Below are positions 10,504 to 26,468 of a DNA stretch of 26,874 bases, in pieces (within the stretch, counting starts at the first letter, position 1; every line of letters starts with the position of its first letter). Origin of the DNA: Protostelium mycophagum (Eukaryota; Evosea; Variosea; Protosteliida; Protosteliaceae); assembly GCA_002081555.1 (NCBI GenBank), contig MZNV01001012.1, positions 1 through 26,874 on the forward strand, read 5' to 3'. The position numbers and the translations under genes were made by a program. The notes under the pieces are model-generated. The model had not been told where the DNA came from. It made no database searches and saw nothing but the letters and a program-made list of their open reading frames with translations.

Positions 10504-12283
10504 ATGCTGGAAAGAGCGAGGATGGATAAGACACCAACAAATTCACCTGGCTTAGACAACAAAGAATTGCAAAGACTGCTGCATAGTGAAGAGCTGCATC
10601 ATGCTCTCGATTATACATTCAATAAGCACAACAGCACGTATAACATCAGGGTCATCAAAAAAGTCATTTCAACATTAGTTTCAGGCTCATTGACGTGAGT
10701 GTAGTCACCTGTAATTTAATTTCCCTCTCCGTATTTTCGCGCTTCAGTAGATTGTACATCGAATGCGATCAGCTCGATGTCTTTGCAGCGGAGGTGCCAC
10801 AATATTCCTCGCCTTTGTGATGATCCGTCTGATCGCACTAGAGTCGACGAATTGAGAGAAGCAAGAATGAGCTTCATGCTATACGAAGGAGAACTGTGCA
10901 GTGGAATCCCTCTTGATGAAAACTCTGTGCTGTCGTCTTTGAGAGTGACTGGGAAAGCGATCGCGCCGAAAAAGCTGCAAGAATGGATCAAACAACTGGC
11001 ACCTGACGTCCCGGGCAGGGTCCAACTTTACGAATTTTGTGACCTCATCAAACTGTGAGTTCTAATCATCAACATGATTTTTTGTGCACGGAGAGATTTG
11101 GAGAAAAAAATCTGATTCGTTTTCTTGTTGATTGACTCTTTAGGTGCGAAAGGAAAGATGAGGTAAAAAAATCCGTAGATCACAGCAATATGAACATAGA
11201 CAAAGGTCATACAGGTTTATATAAGGTATCTTCTCGTCCATGTAACTCCAAAAAATGACCACTCTTCAGCTCGCCGATTCGAGCTTCCTGCTCACACCAG
11301 ACCAAAAGTTGCACAGAAAAATGGATGGTGATTATGAGGTCTGAGTATTGTAGACGGTAGATGATGACGTGGTTTCAGGCTATAGTAAATCAACTGCAAG
11401 CGCAACAAGTCACACCAAAGGAAAAGCACAGCAAAGACTCGTCAAAAAATACGACCAAAGAGAAGGTACACGAGATTTTCTTCGTCCATTCGAAGAAATT
11501 TCCCTGAAATTTCCAGAAAATGGGACGGATAGAGGATCATCTACAAGACTACGTTATCATGAAGCAAGCACTGACAGAATCAAACGACAAACTCAAAGTA
11601 GGACAAAAACGGTCGAATTTGGACGGAAAACTCACAGAAAGCAGGGAAAAAAGATCAACACAATCAAGAGGCCAGCCTCTGGCACACCCATTACTGACCG
11701 ATCTAAATCAGCCCCTGCTTTCACCATACCGCGCAGCAGTGGGTCGTTTTTGGCTGGAAATTATGATCCTTACGGGACGGGGTCGCTCAAATTATTGAAG
11801 GAGAAAGAGAAAGATCAGAATGAACGTACTCCTCGACCGTCTACAACAACACAAGAAGCTGACGAATGTATCTTTTATGTCAAAAATGTCCAATTGACAC
11901 CTTATACTTTTCCTTCACTTTTCAGCATTCGTGACGTCATACAAAAATGTCATCGGGGATCAGAGGATGTCCCCTTCAGAACTCTTTCCCGAGGCAAAAG
12001 ACGTGGGGATACCAACAAGGTCAATTTTCGCACGTATAGAAGCCTTCGCGTCACCGCCCCTCAAAGAGAGCAAGCCACAGGTACCACCATAGATTTTACC
12101 AAACAGACAGCTTTTGTAGAATTACTGTCTAACTGAATGCAGAATAAAGCGAGAAAGAAGATTCCGGCAACGGCGCCAGCCTACAGAAAGAGCGGTTCTA
12201 ATCTACCGGATATACCGCCGTGGAAGGACACGAAAAATTTTGAGAGGATCCCTCGAGCCAGGACGGCAAAGCTGGAGCCATGA
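10504..12283 (+). CDS. Uncharacterised protein with degenerate EF-hand pair and low-complexity tail
   Basis: Ten exons (10504-10694, 10773-11054, 11144-11162, 11270-11338, 11379-11465, 11517-11597, 11669-11867, 11926-12019, 12071-12080, 12143-12283) sum to 1,173 bases, a 390-residue protein. Residues about 90-155 look like a calmodulin-type EF-hand pair: helix-EGELCSGIPLDE-helix, then PDVPGRVQLYEFCDLI. The loops keep hydrophobic position 8 and Glu 12 but lack the usual Asp ligands, so calcium binding is doubtful. A charged helix (KKMGRIEDHLQDYVIMKQAL) and a Ser/Pro/Lys-rich tail ending RIPRARTAKLEP follow. The ninth exon, only 10 bases, is inferred because it alone restores frame. An AATAAA is at 12359-12364. 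I do not recognise the family of the tail. Confidence 0.6.
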
Positions 12284-12623
12284 AATGTAGAGAGATGTAA
12301 ATGGTGAAGCAGTGTGAATTTTCAGACGAATGTCTGTGGCGGGCCAGAATGATGAAAGAATAAACCTGCACCTTTTTCCTTTCTGCATTGTCACCTCCAT
12401 GATCACTTCTTTCAAGTCGCCTTTGGATTAAATGAGACACTCACTGTTGATGAGGCTACTCTATATGTTACTGGATACAATCATGATAGATTATCTTGAA
12501 TAGATATGCAGGTCTAGAATCAAAGAATTTGGAATTTTTAATCTGGAGGAAAAGTCCGACAGGAATTCCACCTTAGGTCTACAACGAAGGAAAAGTGTTT
12601 TTCGCAAGATATTTCCATTGGCG
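12284..12623. other. Intergenic, 3' flank of EF-hand gene and GPCR promoter
   Basis: 340 bases without a convincing exon. It contains AATAAA at 12359-12364 for the upstream gene and one CTACAACGA copy near 12580. Short minus-strand frames here lack any recognisable motif. Confidence 0.5.
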
Positions 12624-14291
12624 ATGTCAACGAGTCGACCATTTTCTCGCGATGAAGAGGATGTATTGGATTATGCTCTTTACACGAGCTGTGGTCTCTC
12701 CATGATTGGCACGTTATTCATCATTTTGACCTTCTTAATCTTCCCCAAAACAAGGTGAAGTGATACCATTATTTCCATGACTGATCTCTTCAGGACTTTT
12801 GGGACTCGGCTCATCTTCTTTTTGAGTATATCAGATTTTTTCACCTCCTTCTGTTGGTTTCCTTGGAATTTTAATTTTGATTTCTGCGTCTTGCAAGCCT
12901 CTTTGTTACATTTTTTCCAGGTAAATTTCACATTCGTATATCATCAGAAACCCGTAATTGGTAAATGGTGCTGAATCATTCAGATCGCCTCTTATTTTTG
13001 GTCACTCTCCATCGCCATCTCTTTATTCCAGGTATGGCCTTCCATTTCCATTCCTCCTCAATTTATGTAGGTGTTTTTCTTGGAAAAGCAAGAGGAGGCA
13101 CATGAGAAGATCATGATTGTGTACCATCTCATCAATTGGTCATATCCGTTAGGTAAAGTACATACATTAAAAACGTACTTTTCACGATCATTGTCTTCGC
13201 GCCAAACCGATCAACTTGACACATTAGAAAAGGAAAATCGAATATCTATTTGTAGAGTTTCGTCGTGAAAATTCTGAAGATGACAGTGACCATGGCGGTA
13301 TGCCTGATTCGAGATGAGTTTGGAAGTGTCGGTAAATGGTGCTGGATTGCAGACCCCAGAGACTTGATGAGGTATTATTATATAATTATCTTTCGGTTCT
13401 CTACAAATCCATTTACAACCAGACCATCTCAATTATTGATCCCTTAAAAATTTAAATGGATATTTCCAATCGAATTTTCCGAGAAACTTAACGATTGTAG
13501 ACTGACAGTGTACATCCCCGCGATCCTCATCTTGCTCTTCATCATGATCAATTACATCGCACTTCGCCTCAAGCTAAAAGGCCTACAATCCGAATTTAAA
13601 AACACTCTTCTACGTAAATTGACACTTTACCTCATCGCCTTTGTGGCCTCCCAGCTCCCCGCCGTGATCAATTTTTTCCAGAATTTTCTAAGTCCAAAGG
13701 AGCCCGTATTTATGCTGTTTTTGCTGCAAGCAATATTCCAGCCTGCTCAGGGATTGTTCAACGCGTTAGTGTGAGTCTATTTTTAGATTTCGATTTAAAT
13801 ATTGTACATCTGAAAGACTGTCAAAAACCCAGCGATTTTACGTATAGAATGACACGTCACATGTTTACGTATGTTGACGTCATCAGTTACGGCTTTAACG
13901 AGGATGCATTTTTAGATCAATACAGCAGTTTAAAAGACAAATTGAAATTCAAGAAAAGGGTGCTGGGCATCTGCTCTTGCTGCAGAAAATCGGCAAGAGG
14001 CCGCTCGGTCATGCCGGAGGAGGAGGTAGGTTTTGTACATTCTCGTTGTAGATTGATCTTGTCCTTCAAATGAGTTTGCCAAAGTGTCCCAGGTGTTTGT
14101 GGCAAAGCCACAAACTCTGAACAGAATTTTATTTGCAGCAAAACCATTAGGTTTTTTGATGCATAGAGATGAGTACAATTTGACGTGATTTACTGTGCAA
14201 AGTTTCCTTCTGACCTGGACAGGTTCCCATTTTCAATTACGATTACCAATCAGATGATGATGAAGACAGCTCTGTCGTGACAATACGTTAA
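12624..14291 (+). CDS. cAMP-receptor-like seven-transmembrane GPCR
   Basis: Eight exons (12624-12754, 12794-12920, 12984-13031, 13071-13152, 13287-13371, 13501-13770, 13887-14025, 14223-14291) sum to 951 bases, 316 residues. The order of hydrophobic segments fits the Dictyostelium cAR/Crl family: CGLSMIGTLFIILTFLIF (TM1), RLIFFLSISDFFTSFCW (TM2), a middle set, VGKWCWIADP before TM5, LTVYIPAILILLFIMINY (TM5), then AFVASQLPAVINFF (TM6) and FQPAQGLFNALVYGFNED (TM7), the last very typical. A Cys-rich ICSCCRK after TM7 may be palmitoylated, and the acidic tail (SDDDEDSS) could be phosphorylated. In the family it signals through heterotrimeric G proteins; the ligand is unknown. The last intron (14026-14222) is long and carries a hairpin. 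Confidence 0.85.
14095..14115. repeat. Hairpin in last GPCR intron (GTGGC/GCCAC type)
   Basis: Arms GTTTGTGGC and GCCACAAAC pair perfectly over 9 bp with loop AAA. The same core GTGGC-3 nt-GCCAC recurs at 19772-19784 and 21678-21696, also in introns. Confidence 0.85.
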
Positions 14292-15104
14292 ATCACAAGG
14301 AGGTTCAATTTTCGAAGAAAGTTCGCGGTTACGTGTACAGGAAATAAAGAGAGAGATCGTTTTTACCAATGTGTGTGATTTGCATGATGATGAGTGGATT
14401 GTGACAACTCCATTCGCCATCTCATTCCACAAGAAAATACACAAGTACCAAGATCTTCCTGCCATTTTGCAACCAAAAGCTGCATTCACGAGACTCCCGC
14501 AGATTTTTATTTTTATGCCTTAATAAGGAGTTTGCTTTTGACCACGACCCTTGTCCTATTTGGCCTGATAACAATAAATATTTTGATGGATGAACTGTCC
14601 TCTGAATGGGTCAGCGCAACTTGTGAACCAGCTGCTTGGATCAAAAAAGCTGTTTTGGAAAAGAACAAAGGCAAAAAGTCTGTATTGCTGATATTACTTT
14701 TCGCTGGGTTTGTAAAGAGACTCTCCAATTTCGGGAAAAGTAATACCTGCTTGCACAAACAATATCGTGTGGCGAGATGTAATTTGTAAGGAAGCTGCTG
14801 AGTTTTGCTTTTTATGCAGAGATTTGAAGTTTGGACAGTATAACAGACCTTTGCCCCTACCTCTTGCTGTGGTATTTTTTGATCCTGACAGAACCCTCGT
14901 ACATCAACTCCGTCTCTTCAAACAGACTGAGGTTTTATTAAGAGTCATTTTTTTGTAGAGAAGATCAGGATGGCGGGAGTATTGGTTGCTCATCTGCAAC
15001 GCTTGAATTGCTATATGCACATGTCCTATTGCTCAAATGTTTAGCAGGAAAGGCAAGGAAATTGTTGGGCCCACAGCAACACATTGCTGCATTTTTGGTT
15101 TAGA
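14292..15104 (+). pseudogene. Relic of a Dam-type (phage/DIRS-like) DNA N6-adenine methyltransferase
   Basis: Separate stretches in more than one frame recall the Dam_phage family in the expected order: DEWIVTTP near 14395, WIKKAVLEKNKGKKSVLL near 14640-14690, and RDLKFG followed by PLPLPLAVVFF near 14820-14880. In that family these are the N-terminal W-x-T-P, the helix before the parallel strand, and the G-R-L-K-F-G ... A-P-F-P-x-x-L-V-V-F end. Such domains occur in phages, large viruses and DIRS-type retrotransposons, so this is treated as a fossil. It looks broken, with at least two interruptions. No flanking repeats were seen. A further open stretch up to 15104 (SIGCSSATLELLYAHVLL) may belong to it or be unrelated. 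It is old enough to have lost continuity but still recognisable. Confidence 0.42.
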
Positions 15105-15238
15105 ATGTTCACTGTTCAGAATATAAGTATTGCGAGTTGTAGTTTGTGTGGTGAATCCACAACCACTCGATCTTCGGCGAATCATTGATTCGCAGAACAA
15201 CAACATGCCGAAGAGATGATCACACAAACAAATTCACA

Positions 15239-16234
15239 ATGAGCTCTCTGGCTGATGCCATACGTTTGGAGAAGGAACTGCAGAAGAGATTACGCGCCGT
15301 CGACGTGGAATCATGGTATCACCCTCTACAAGAACACACATTCCAGAGCGAATTTGTAGAGCTCTCTATCGAGGAATCGAAGGCGCTGATTGCAGAATAC
15401 TGGCACAGAAAGAAGGAAAAGCCAGTTCCATCCTCACATACGATGACCATGTCAAGATTGAGAGACAAGATTAATGGTGCCATTCAGACTATGCCGTCTC
15501 AAGAGGTGTTCTGCAAACTATCATCACGGAGTCCAAAAGACTCACTCTTTGCACGCGAGAACGCATTCAAGCTGGTCTGTCAGCAGGTGTCAGCCATGAG
15601 AGATGATGGATACAACATCACACCCAACGACATCTCAGCAGCAATCCTCTCAGCGACAATACAGTCTCTGCGCTGCACCGATTCAGATCAAGTGATCGAA
15701 TCTTTCGTCACTTCAGAACGTGTCTGCGAAGACGATCTTCCCCTCGCTCTGGACTTCGCCAACAGCTGGTCTCAACACATTATCATTCGCACCTTCACAT
15801 CCATCCAACCACATCAAGAGTTCCGAGCTTTCGTCTTCAATGATGAACTCACAGCCCTCTGCCAATACTACGATGGTGCCTTCTACCCACATCTAGTCAC
15901 CCACATAGATGAAATCTCCCACCTCGTCACACGATTCTTTCACTCCATCCGAGATCGCCTGCCGAAAGATCCCGCACAATTCTCGATGGATCTCTGCGTC
16001 GATCTGAAACGCCAGAACGTCACTCTAATAGAACTCAACCCCTTCGGCCAACCCGACGGCCTCGGCACCGGCACGGTGCTCTTTGACAATCATGATCCAG
16101 AGGATCTCGCCATATTGTTCGGTCAGGCTCCTTTTAAGTGTCGTGTAGTGACGGAACCACCCTACAAGGGTTTTGATAGTATGAAACTCAAGGGGGAGTT
16201 GAGTGATTGGCTGGTTGTAAACAAGATCATATAA
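15239..16234 (+). CDS. CDC123/D123-family protein (ATP-grasp fold), intronless
   Basis: A single uninterrupted frame of 331 residues starting MSSLADAIRLEKELQKRL; in-frame codons upstream lack another good ATG. Human CDC123 (336 residues) is an ATP-binding assembly chaperone for translation initiation factor eIF2. Shared points here are VFCKLSSRSPKDSLF (family: vFpKLnwsaPkDa), a central IIIRTFTSIQPHQEFRAFVF (human LVLRKWVNLNPSSEFRCFV), the acidic MDLCVDL strand and ELNPFGQPDG (human DFNPFG), which carry ATP/Mg contacts. The WYHPL at the start also fits. It may be a divergent paralogue rather than the eIF2 chaperone itself. Every other fully visible gene here has introns, so this one is odd; codon use (many CTA-CAA pairs) still looks host-like. 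Confidence 0.75.
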   Translation: MSSLADAIRLEKELQKRLRAVDVESWYHPLQEHTFQSEFVELSIEESKALIAEYWHRKKEKPVPSSHTMTMSRLRDKINGAIQTMPSQEVFCKLSSRSPKDSLFARENAFKLVCQQVSAMRDDGYNITPNDISAAILSATIQSLRCTDSDQVIESFVTSERVCEDDLPLALDFANSWSQHIIIRTFTSIQPHQEFRAFVFNDELTALCQYYDGAFYPHLVTHIDEISHLVTRFFHSIRDRLPKDPAQFSMDLCVDLKRQNVTLIELNPFGQPDGLGTGTVLFDNHDPEDLAILFGQAPFKCRVVTEPPYKGFDSMKLKGELSDWLVVNKII

Positions 16235-16468
16235 AGAAAAGGCGTGTACAGAACATCTCAATACAATAGTTGACCAAAAGTGTGATGGGGTTGACATGAC
16301 ATCCTTACACCCCAAGCGTCAAGACCGGTATTATCAAGGCGATTTGAGCTGTGCCTGCGTTGGTCTTGGTCAAAATGGGCTGAGATTAATTTCCCGGTAA
16401 AATTCGGGCTCTTGTGATGACATTTCATCACGTGTCGCCCCAAAGACAAACAAACATACGCAACAAAA
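16235..16468. other. Intergenic, CDC123-like 3' end to DCAF11-like start
   Basis: 234 bases with no exon I can support. No canonical AATAAA follows the CDC123-like stop; the nearest is ATATAAAG at the stop itself. Confidence 0.5.
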
Positions 16469-18545
16469 ATGGCAGACGATGAACTCGCTCAGTATTCAAG
16501 GTTGATCAGACTATACATGACCGGTATATTGGGGTGATTTGAAGGACATTTTTCATGGACTCTAATGACAGTATGTCTAGAGGGATTCCTGGTGGTTTTA
16601 CAAGGGACAATACTGACGATGACGATGAGTCTACTTCACGATTAGATCAGGCCGAGATGTTGAAGGTGGATTAATTGATGTCTTAGGTTCCATCTTCTGG
16701 CTGACGTCATCAAGGAAACAGAGTTAGAACACAGCATACGTCTTCAGACTGGTCGCTTCACTGGAAGTAAAATGGAATCACCAGTCACGTTGCTTGAACA
16801 GGTGATTAGGTATTCTCTCACAACATGACTTACTCGTTCAGAGAAGAAGAGGTTTGTTTTGTCCGCAATGGAACGCACACATCATGCAAAGGTGGGTTGT
16901 AATCCCCTCATGAAGACTCAACATGCAGATTCATTCCAACATACGGCAAAGTCTGGGCTGCCTACCATAACAGAGTGAGTCTGCCGCCACACTCCAGGTC
17001 TTGAAATCTGAATGTCACAAGGTCTTCTGTGGGAGGTACAGCAGGAGTGGGGATTTATTCATGACCGCAACCCAAGATAAAGTGATAAGGCTGTACAAAA
17101 CAGACACTAAAAAACTGGTGAGTTGTAGATGAGCTAATTTGACATTTTCGGGACTACACCAATGAACAATAAGACCGACAGTTGCTAGGTGAAACAGATA
17201 CAAGCCAGAGAAATCGGCTGGTCCATCATCGACACAGATTACAGGTGAGCACAACTTCTGCATCTTCTGAATACTTTTCCTCTGACCGCGTCAGTTCTGA
17301 CCAGCGCTGGCTGATCTACTCGTCCTGGTCTCCTTTCAGTGAGTTGTAGATGGATATGTGTAATGATGACGTGTTATAGTACATTTGTGCAATATACAAG
17401 GGGATGTGGATACTCATGAGCCTCTTGACTGCGAGTGAGCGTAATTTCAAGTTGAAAAACTTATCTTATGGGAACATGACAGATCTCCATTTGTCTGACG
17501 ATTTTGACAGGCCAAATGCAGCTCGATTCTGTCTTTTTTCCGTGAAATTTTCGCCAGATTCCCACGAGATTCTCGGAGGATCTTCAGATCGACACATGTA
17601 CATCGTCAATTTGGAGAGAAAAGAGGTGGAAATTTCACAGAAATTCCAGTCGATATTCAAATTATACAGGTCGAGTACAGAGTGGAGGCGCATAGCGAAG
17701 ATATTAATACGGTCACTTACGTAGAAGAAGATTCTGCTAATAGTATTATCACTGCCGGGGACGACTGTACATGTAGAGTGAGGTGTTTTGGCAAACTTTG
17801 GTGTTTCATTCAGAAAAGATGTTTTTCTTACCACCAGAATCTCGAGCAAGCTAAAGAGCTAAAGATACCAGGTGTGGGACAGGCGTAACCTTAATGCATC
17901 TACACCTCGACCTACTGCCATAATGCGGGGCCATTACAGGGGTATCACACATGTCTCATCAAAGGTGACTTTTAATTTTGAAATTTTAAATTAAAAATTG
18001 AATGCAGGGTGATGGGAGGTACTTCATCTCTAACGGAAAGGATCAGACCCTGAGACTTTGGGACATACGTAACCCTTCCACAAACATCATGACGTACACT
18101 GGACATCAGGTATGACGTCACAATCAGACGAAGTTAACCTGATACGTAAACAGGTTGCGTCTACACTGATCAGAGCGTATTTTTCACCCTATTATACAAC
18201 TGGGCAGAAGTATATTTATTCTGGATCCCACTCAGGACATATCTTTGGTACCACTCTTCGTTATTGCTTGTGCGAACATTTCACTGACAAATACAGTTTG
18301 GGACGTTTTGACAGGAGAGCTGGTCAAGAGAATCCCTGCTCATTCTACAACGATCAGAGATTTATCTTGGCATCCTTATGACCCAGTCATCACCTCCACA
18401 TCGGTGTGTAATCATCACCTCATACTCTTGCGGCAGAGCCGCAAGCAAGAATCAATCCTGCTGACTTGTGCAGTGGGACGCCAGAGTGAAGGACTGGAAT
18501 AGTAAGGAGTGCCCATCCAGTAGGATAGACGAGGAGGATTATTAA
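16469..18545 (+). CDS. DCAF11: DCAF11-like WD40-repeat protein (CUL4-DDB1 substrate receptor)
   Basis: DCAF11 (WDR23) recruits substrates to the CRL4 ubiquitin ligase. The exons, starting 16469-16500, 16572-16665, 16715-16801 and 16842, join into blades that follow human DCAF11 closely: RVFCGRYSRSGDLFMTATQ (human RVFCGQYSQDGSKFFSACQ), then LCNIQGDVDTHEPLDCEPNA, FSPDSHEILGGSSDRHMYI, SNGKDQTLRLWDIRN, GQKYIYSGSHSGHIFVWDV, SWHPYDPVITSTSWD. About 14 introns. The intron before the last exon holds the 18427-18445 hairpin. The N-terminal acidic TDDDDESTS region is typical of the family. The stop TAA overlaps AATAAA at 18545-18550, so the 3' UTR must be very short. The first two exon joins are my least certain. 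Confidence 0.88.
18427..18445. repeat. Hairpin in the final DCAF11 intron (GCGGC/GCCGC type)
   Basis: Arms CTTGCGGC and GCCGCAAG pair over 8 bp with loop AGA. A near copy (TGCGGC-AGA-GTCGCA, one wobble) lies at 19609-19623 and a shorter GCGGC-ATG-GCCGC at 19671-19683. Confidence 0.85.
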
Positions 18546-19105
18546 ATAAAGAAGCAATGTACATGAGGGTCTATACATGAGATTTATAAACACACATGCT
18601 GTCAGAGATTGCCAAAAATACTTCGAGTTTTATAAAGTGAATTTCGACACAATCAAGATGTCATATGATGTTCTATTCTGAGGAAAGGAGGGTTGGACTC
18701 TAATCTTAAACGGGACGGCCAATGACTAAAATTACTTGAAGGACCCGCATATCTTGATATGGACCCCAATAATATTGCCTTTTTTCCAACTGAAATTGTA
18801 AATATTTTCAGAAGATATAGATTACGGATAATTCTGTACACTTCCAGAAGCCAGTTACCGTGTGTGTACCGTATAATCACGTTAAGATCCGCAATATTTG
18901 ATATTTCTGCTCTGCAAACGTTGACATTTATGTGCGGGAATTCCAACAAATATTTTTCAATTTTCCGAACTACAATCGGGCGGACCTTACAGACGTTCCA
19001 GCAGATCGAGACAATACCACATCGTCTTTCAACCTTATAACGTAGACGTGGACGACGAGCCACAGCGGATGGGACGTGTGTCAGCCTGGACGAATACTGA
19101 TCACG
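18546..19105. other. Unresolved region between DCAF11-like and PI4K genes
   Basis: 560 bases that should include the PI4K promoter. Overlapping open frames exist on both strands: plus 18759-19040 (begins MDPNNIAFFPTEIVNIF) and minus 19141-18653 (163 residues). Neither shows a motif I recognise, and no splice pattern favours one. Either could be a small real gene or chance. Confidence 0.35.
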
Positions 19106-24316
<5,211 letters not shown>

Positions 24317-24454
24317 ACGTGGTTTTTTGGCGGGATTTGGATGATCTTTAAATTTCAAACTCTTTATTGTTACAAAAATACATTCATCTTCTTCCTCATT
24401 TTCCCGCTGTTTTTCTGTCAGTTTGATTTTTTATTCACAAAATCAAAGATAAAA

Positions 24455-25543
24455 TCACAAATTATACCAACGCAGCATTTTTGTCGTTTTTTGTGGTGAA
24501 TGCAAAGTGGATTCTAAAGATCCCATCAAATGATGAATGGATCTCGTACCTTCGAGTATGCTCTTGGTGATAACATTTTCCCATATTACGATTGTCTTTC
24601 TCAGCTGCGCGGTGTCCTGCCCTCGAAGAGTCGGCAGATCATTAGACAACCCTCGCTCTCTCGCCTCATTTTCCCATTCGGTGATTACCGAGTCGAGTAC
24701 CGCTTTAGCCTCCGTCTCATTGATCGTTTCTTTCAGCGGTGTCTCTTCATCAAAAGCTGGAATGATGTGAGGATGATCATCATATGCAACATTAGGCCCA
24801 AATTTTGATCTACCAAAGAAGTTTTGTGGTCATTTTTGAATGTTTTTCGTCAAACAAAAAATAATAAATTTGTACATGGAGGAGAACCACACAAGTAGTT
24901 GCCCTCAGAATCTGGATTTTCTGATGTTGATGCAGTGTCATTGTTCTCGCAAACATTTGTGTCTGCGCACCTGTCCTCCCTCGCTTTTCGGGCAGCTTCT
25001 TCTAAAGCGGCTTCCATGTGTTGGTGTTCTTGTGCAAAGAAGTTTAAGATCTTTAGTTTTCTCTCCTCTTGCTTTTTCAACCGTTTCATCAAGAGTAGCC
25101 TGAATCTCATTTGCTCTGCCTATGCAGATTGAGAGGCATTATAGGATGATTTGTGCACCTGCTCCGCTAGAATGAGAGTTCGCCCTCTTGGACTCTCTTC
25201 TGAGAGTATCTCTCCATATCCGCTCCTGTTCGGTGGACTGGTACTGCCATCGTTCTGGATTATGTCAGGAATTACATAATCAGACATAAACATGTGTGTC
25301 AGAATTGAAGGTTGACATGTTCTCACAACTACCTGCATAAGACCTGTCGGCCGAACAGACTTCCATGTAACATCAGTGTATTGTTGTAGCTGATCGGGCG
25401 ATGATGTTTTCAAAGTCTGCGGTATTTGAGCCAAAAAAATCTGTGACACAGAGCAACTCACCTTCGCCTTTACCCACATGAACAAAGAGGTTGATTGTTG
25501 CCTCCAGAGGAATGATAGAGAAATAAAATTCGTTTGCGGACAT
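24455..25543 (-). CDS. Uncharacterised helical protein
   Basis: Six exons (25543-25478, 25440-25333, 25254-25159, 25119-24893, 24809-24550, 24513-24455) total 816 bases, 271 residues; introns are 36-83 bases. It opens MSANEFYFSIIPLEATINLF, a partly hydrophobic segment, then VTWKSVRPTGLMQ. A basic then acidic helix follows (MKRLKKQEERKLKILNFF, EAALEEAARKARED) with coiled-coil character, next an acidic Ser/Asn linker, and a second helical block (AKAVLDSVITEWENEARER, TIVIWENVITKSIL). No family was recognised. Its stop is followed by a minus-strand AATAAA (24430-24435). Tail-to-tail with PI4K (138 bases) and head-to-head with the methyltransferase gene (26 bases). The first exon is the weakest part; translation could instead start in exon 2. 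Confidence 0.6.
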
Positions 25544-25569
25544 TTCTGCTTTGACAGAAGATTAAAATC
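25544..25569. promoter_or_regulatory. 26-bp gap between divergent start codons
   Basis: The ATG of the helical-protein gene (minus, 25543) and that of the methyltransferase gene (plus, 25570) are separated by only 26 bases. Both promoters and 5' UTRs must lie here or inside the opposite gene, so overlapping transcripts are expected. Confidence 0.6.
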
Positions 25570-26468
25570 ATGGCGTCCTTAGACAAAGAACTCCAGGTGT
25601 TGGATCATTCTGTGCTTATTAAGCAAGGTGAGAATTCATCTGGCTTACATTCTTCTCATCATTAATTTAGTCAAGATTTCGGTGGAGAACTCGGTGCCAC
25701 AGTCTGGGATGCCTCCCTTGTGCTCATCAAGTATTTTGAGAATGAAAAGAGGTTTCCTTCTACATTTTGGTCTGGAAAGAAGGTCTTGGAGTTGGGTTGT
25801 GGCACTGGTGCGGTATCCATTTGCATTGCCAAGTTAGGTACGCTCATCTATTGATCGAACTGATGAGCGGCTGCTGAAAATGAGCAGGCGGCGATGTATA
25901 TCCGACAGATCTGCCCAAGTTATTGCCATTGATAGAACACAATATTAGAGCAAATAATGTGAGTTTCTCACACTTTAATCACTTGAATCAAATTGATGGC
26001 GTTAGGTAACCAAAAATTGCCACGCACGACCACTCGCTTGGGGAAATGAGGAAGAATTAGAACACCTGAAACCACCATTTGATGTTATTGTGGCCAGTGA
26101 TGTGATAGCCAATTGTTACGCTGTGGATCTGGACAATTTGATCTCCACTCTTTGCAATTCCACAAATGAGAGCAGCAGGGTCATCATTTCGCACGAATTG
26201 AGATCAAAAGAAGATCTTGAGGCTTTCAGGAAATTGAGTGTTAGATTTTTTCTTGAGAAGGTGAGTTGAGATTGTTGGAATGTAACAGTTTTATTAATAT
26301 GATTTTATTTAAATAAACGAATATTTTCCAATCTGGATAATATAAGTAAACACCAAAACATATTAAATACTACAATTAAATAATCGATATTAGGTCAAGG
26401 ATGACGAGTTGAACGAAGAATGGAGAAGTGAGGATATTGGTGTTTTTGAATTAAGGAAAAGGGTTTAA
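25570..26468 (+). CDS. METTL21-type protein-lysine methyltransferase
   Basis: Class I SAM-dependent methyltransferase of the METTL21/eEF1A-KMT (MTF16) group, which methylates lysines on chaperones or elongation factors. Five exons (25570-25627, 25676-25837, 25888-25958, 26006-26260, 26394-26468) total 621 bases, 206 residues, usual for the family (about 200-240). GATVWDASLVLIKYFE is the N-terminal pocket. SGKKVLELGCGTGAVSICIA is motif I (SAM binding). YPTDLPKLLPLIEHNI carries the acidic motif after strand 2. FDVIVASDVIAN is the post-motif I D-V-x-Y-like block, here D-V-I-A. ISHELR fits motif III. The target cannot be told from sequence. The stop TAA overlaps AATAAA at 26468-26473. Confidence 0.85.

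Noticed and set aside
12198-12440. Minus-strand frames antisense to the EF-hand gene's last exon
   Set aside because: The plus-strand exon joins in frame and ends at 12283; the antisense peptides show no recognisable feature.
14292-15104. A complete DIRS or other retroelement around the methyltransferase relic
   Set aside because: No reverse transcriptase, tyrosine recombinase or terminal repeats were seen in the flanks; only the methyltransferase-like part is visible.
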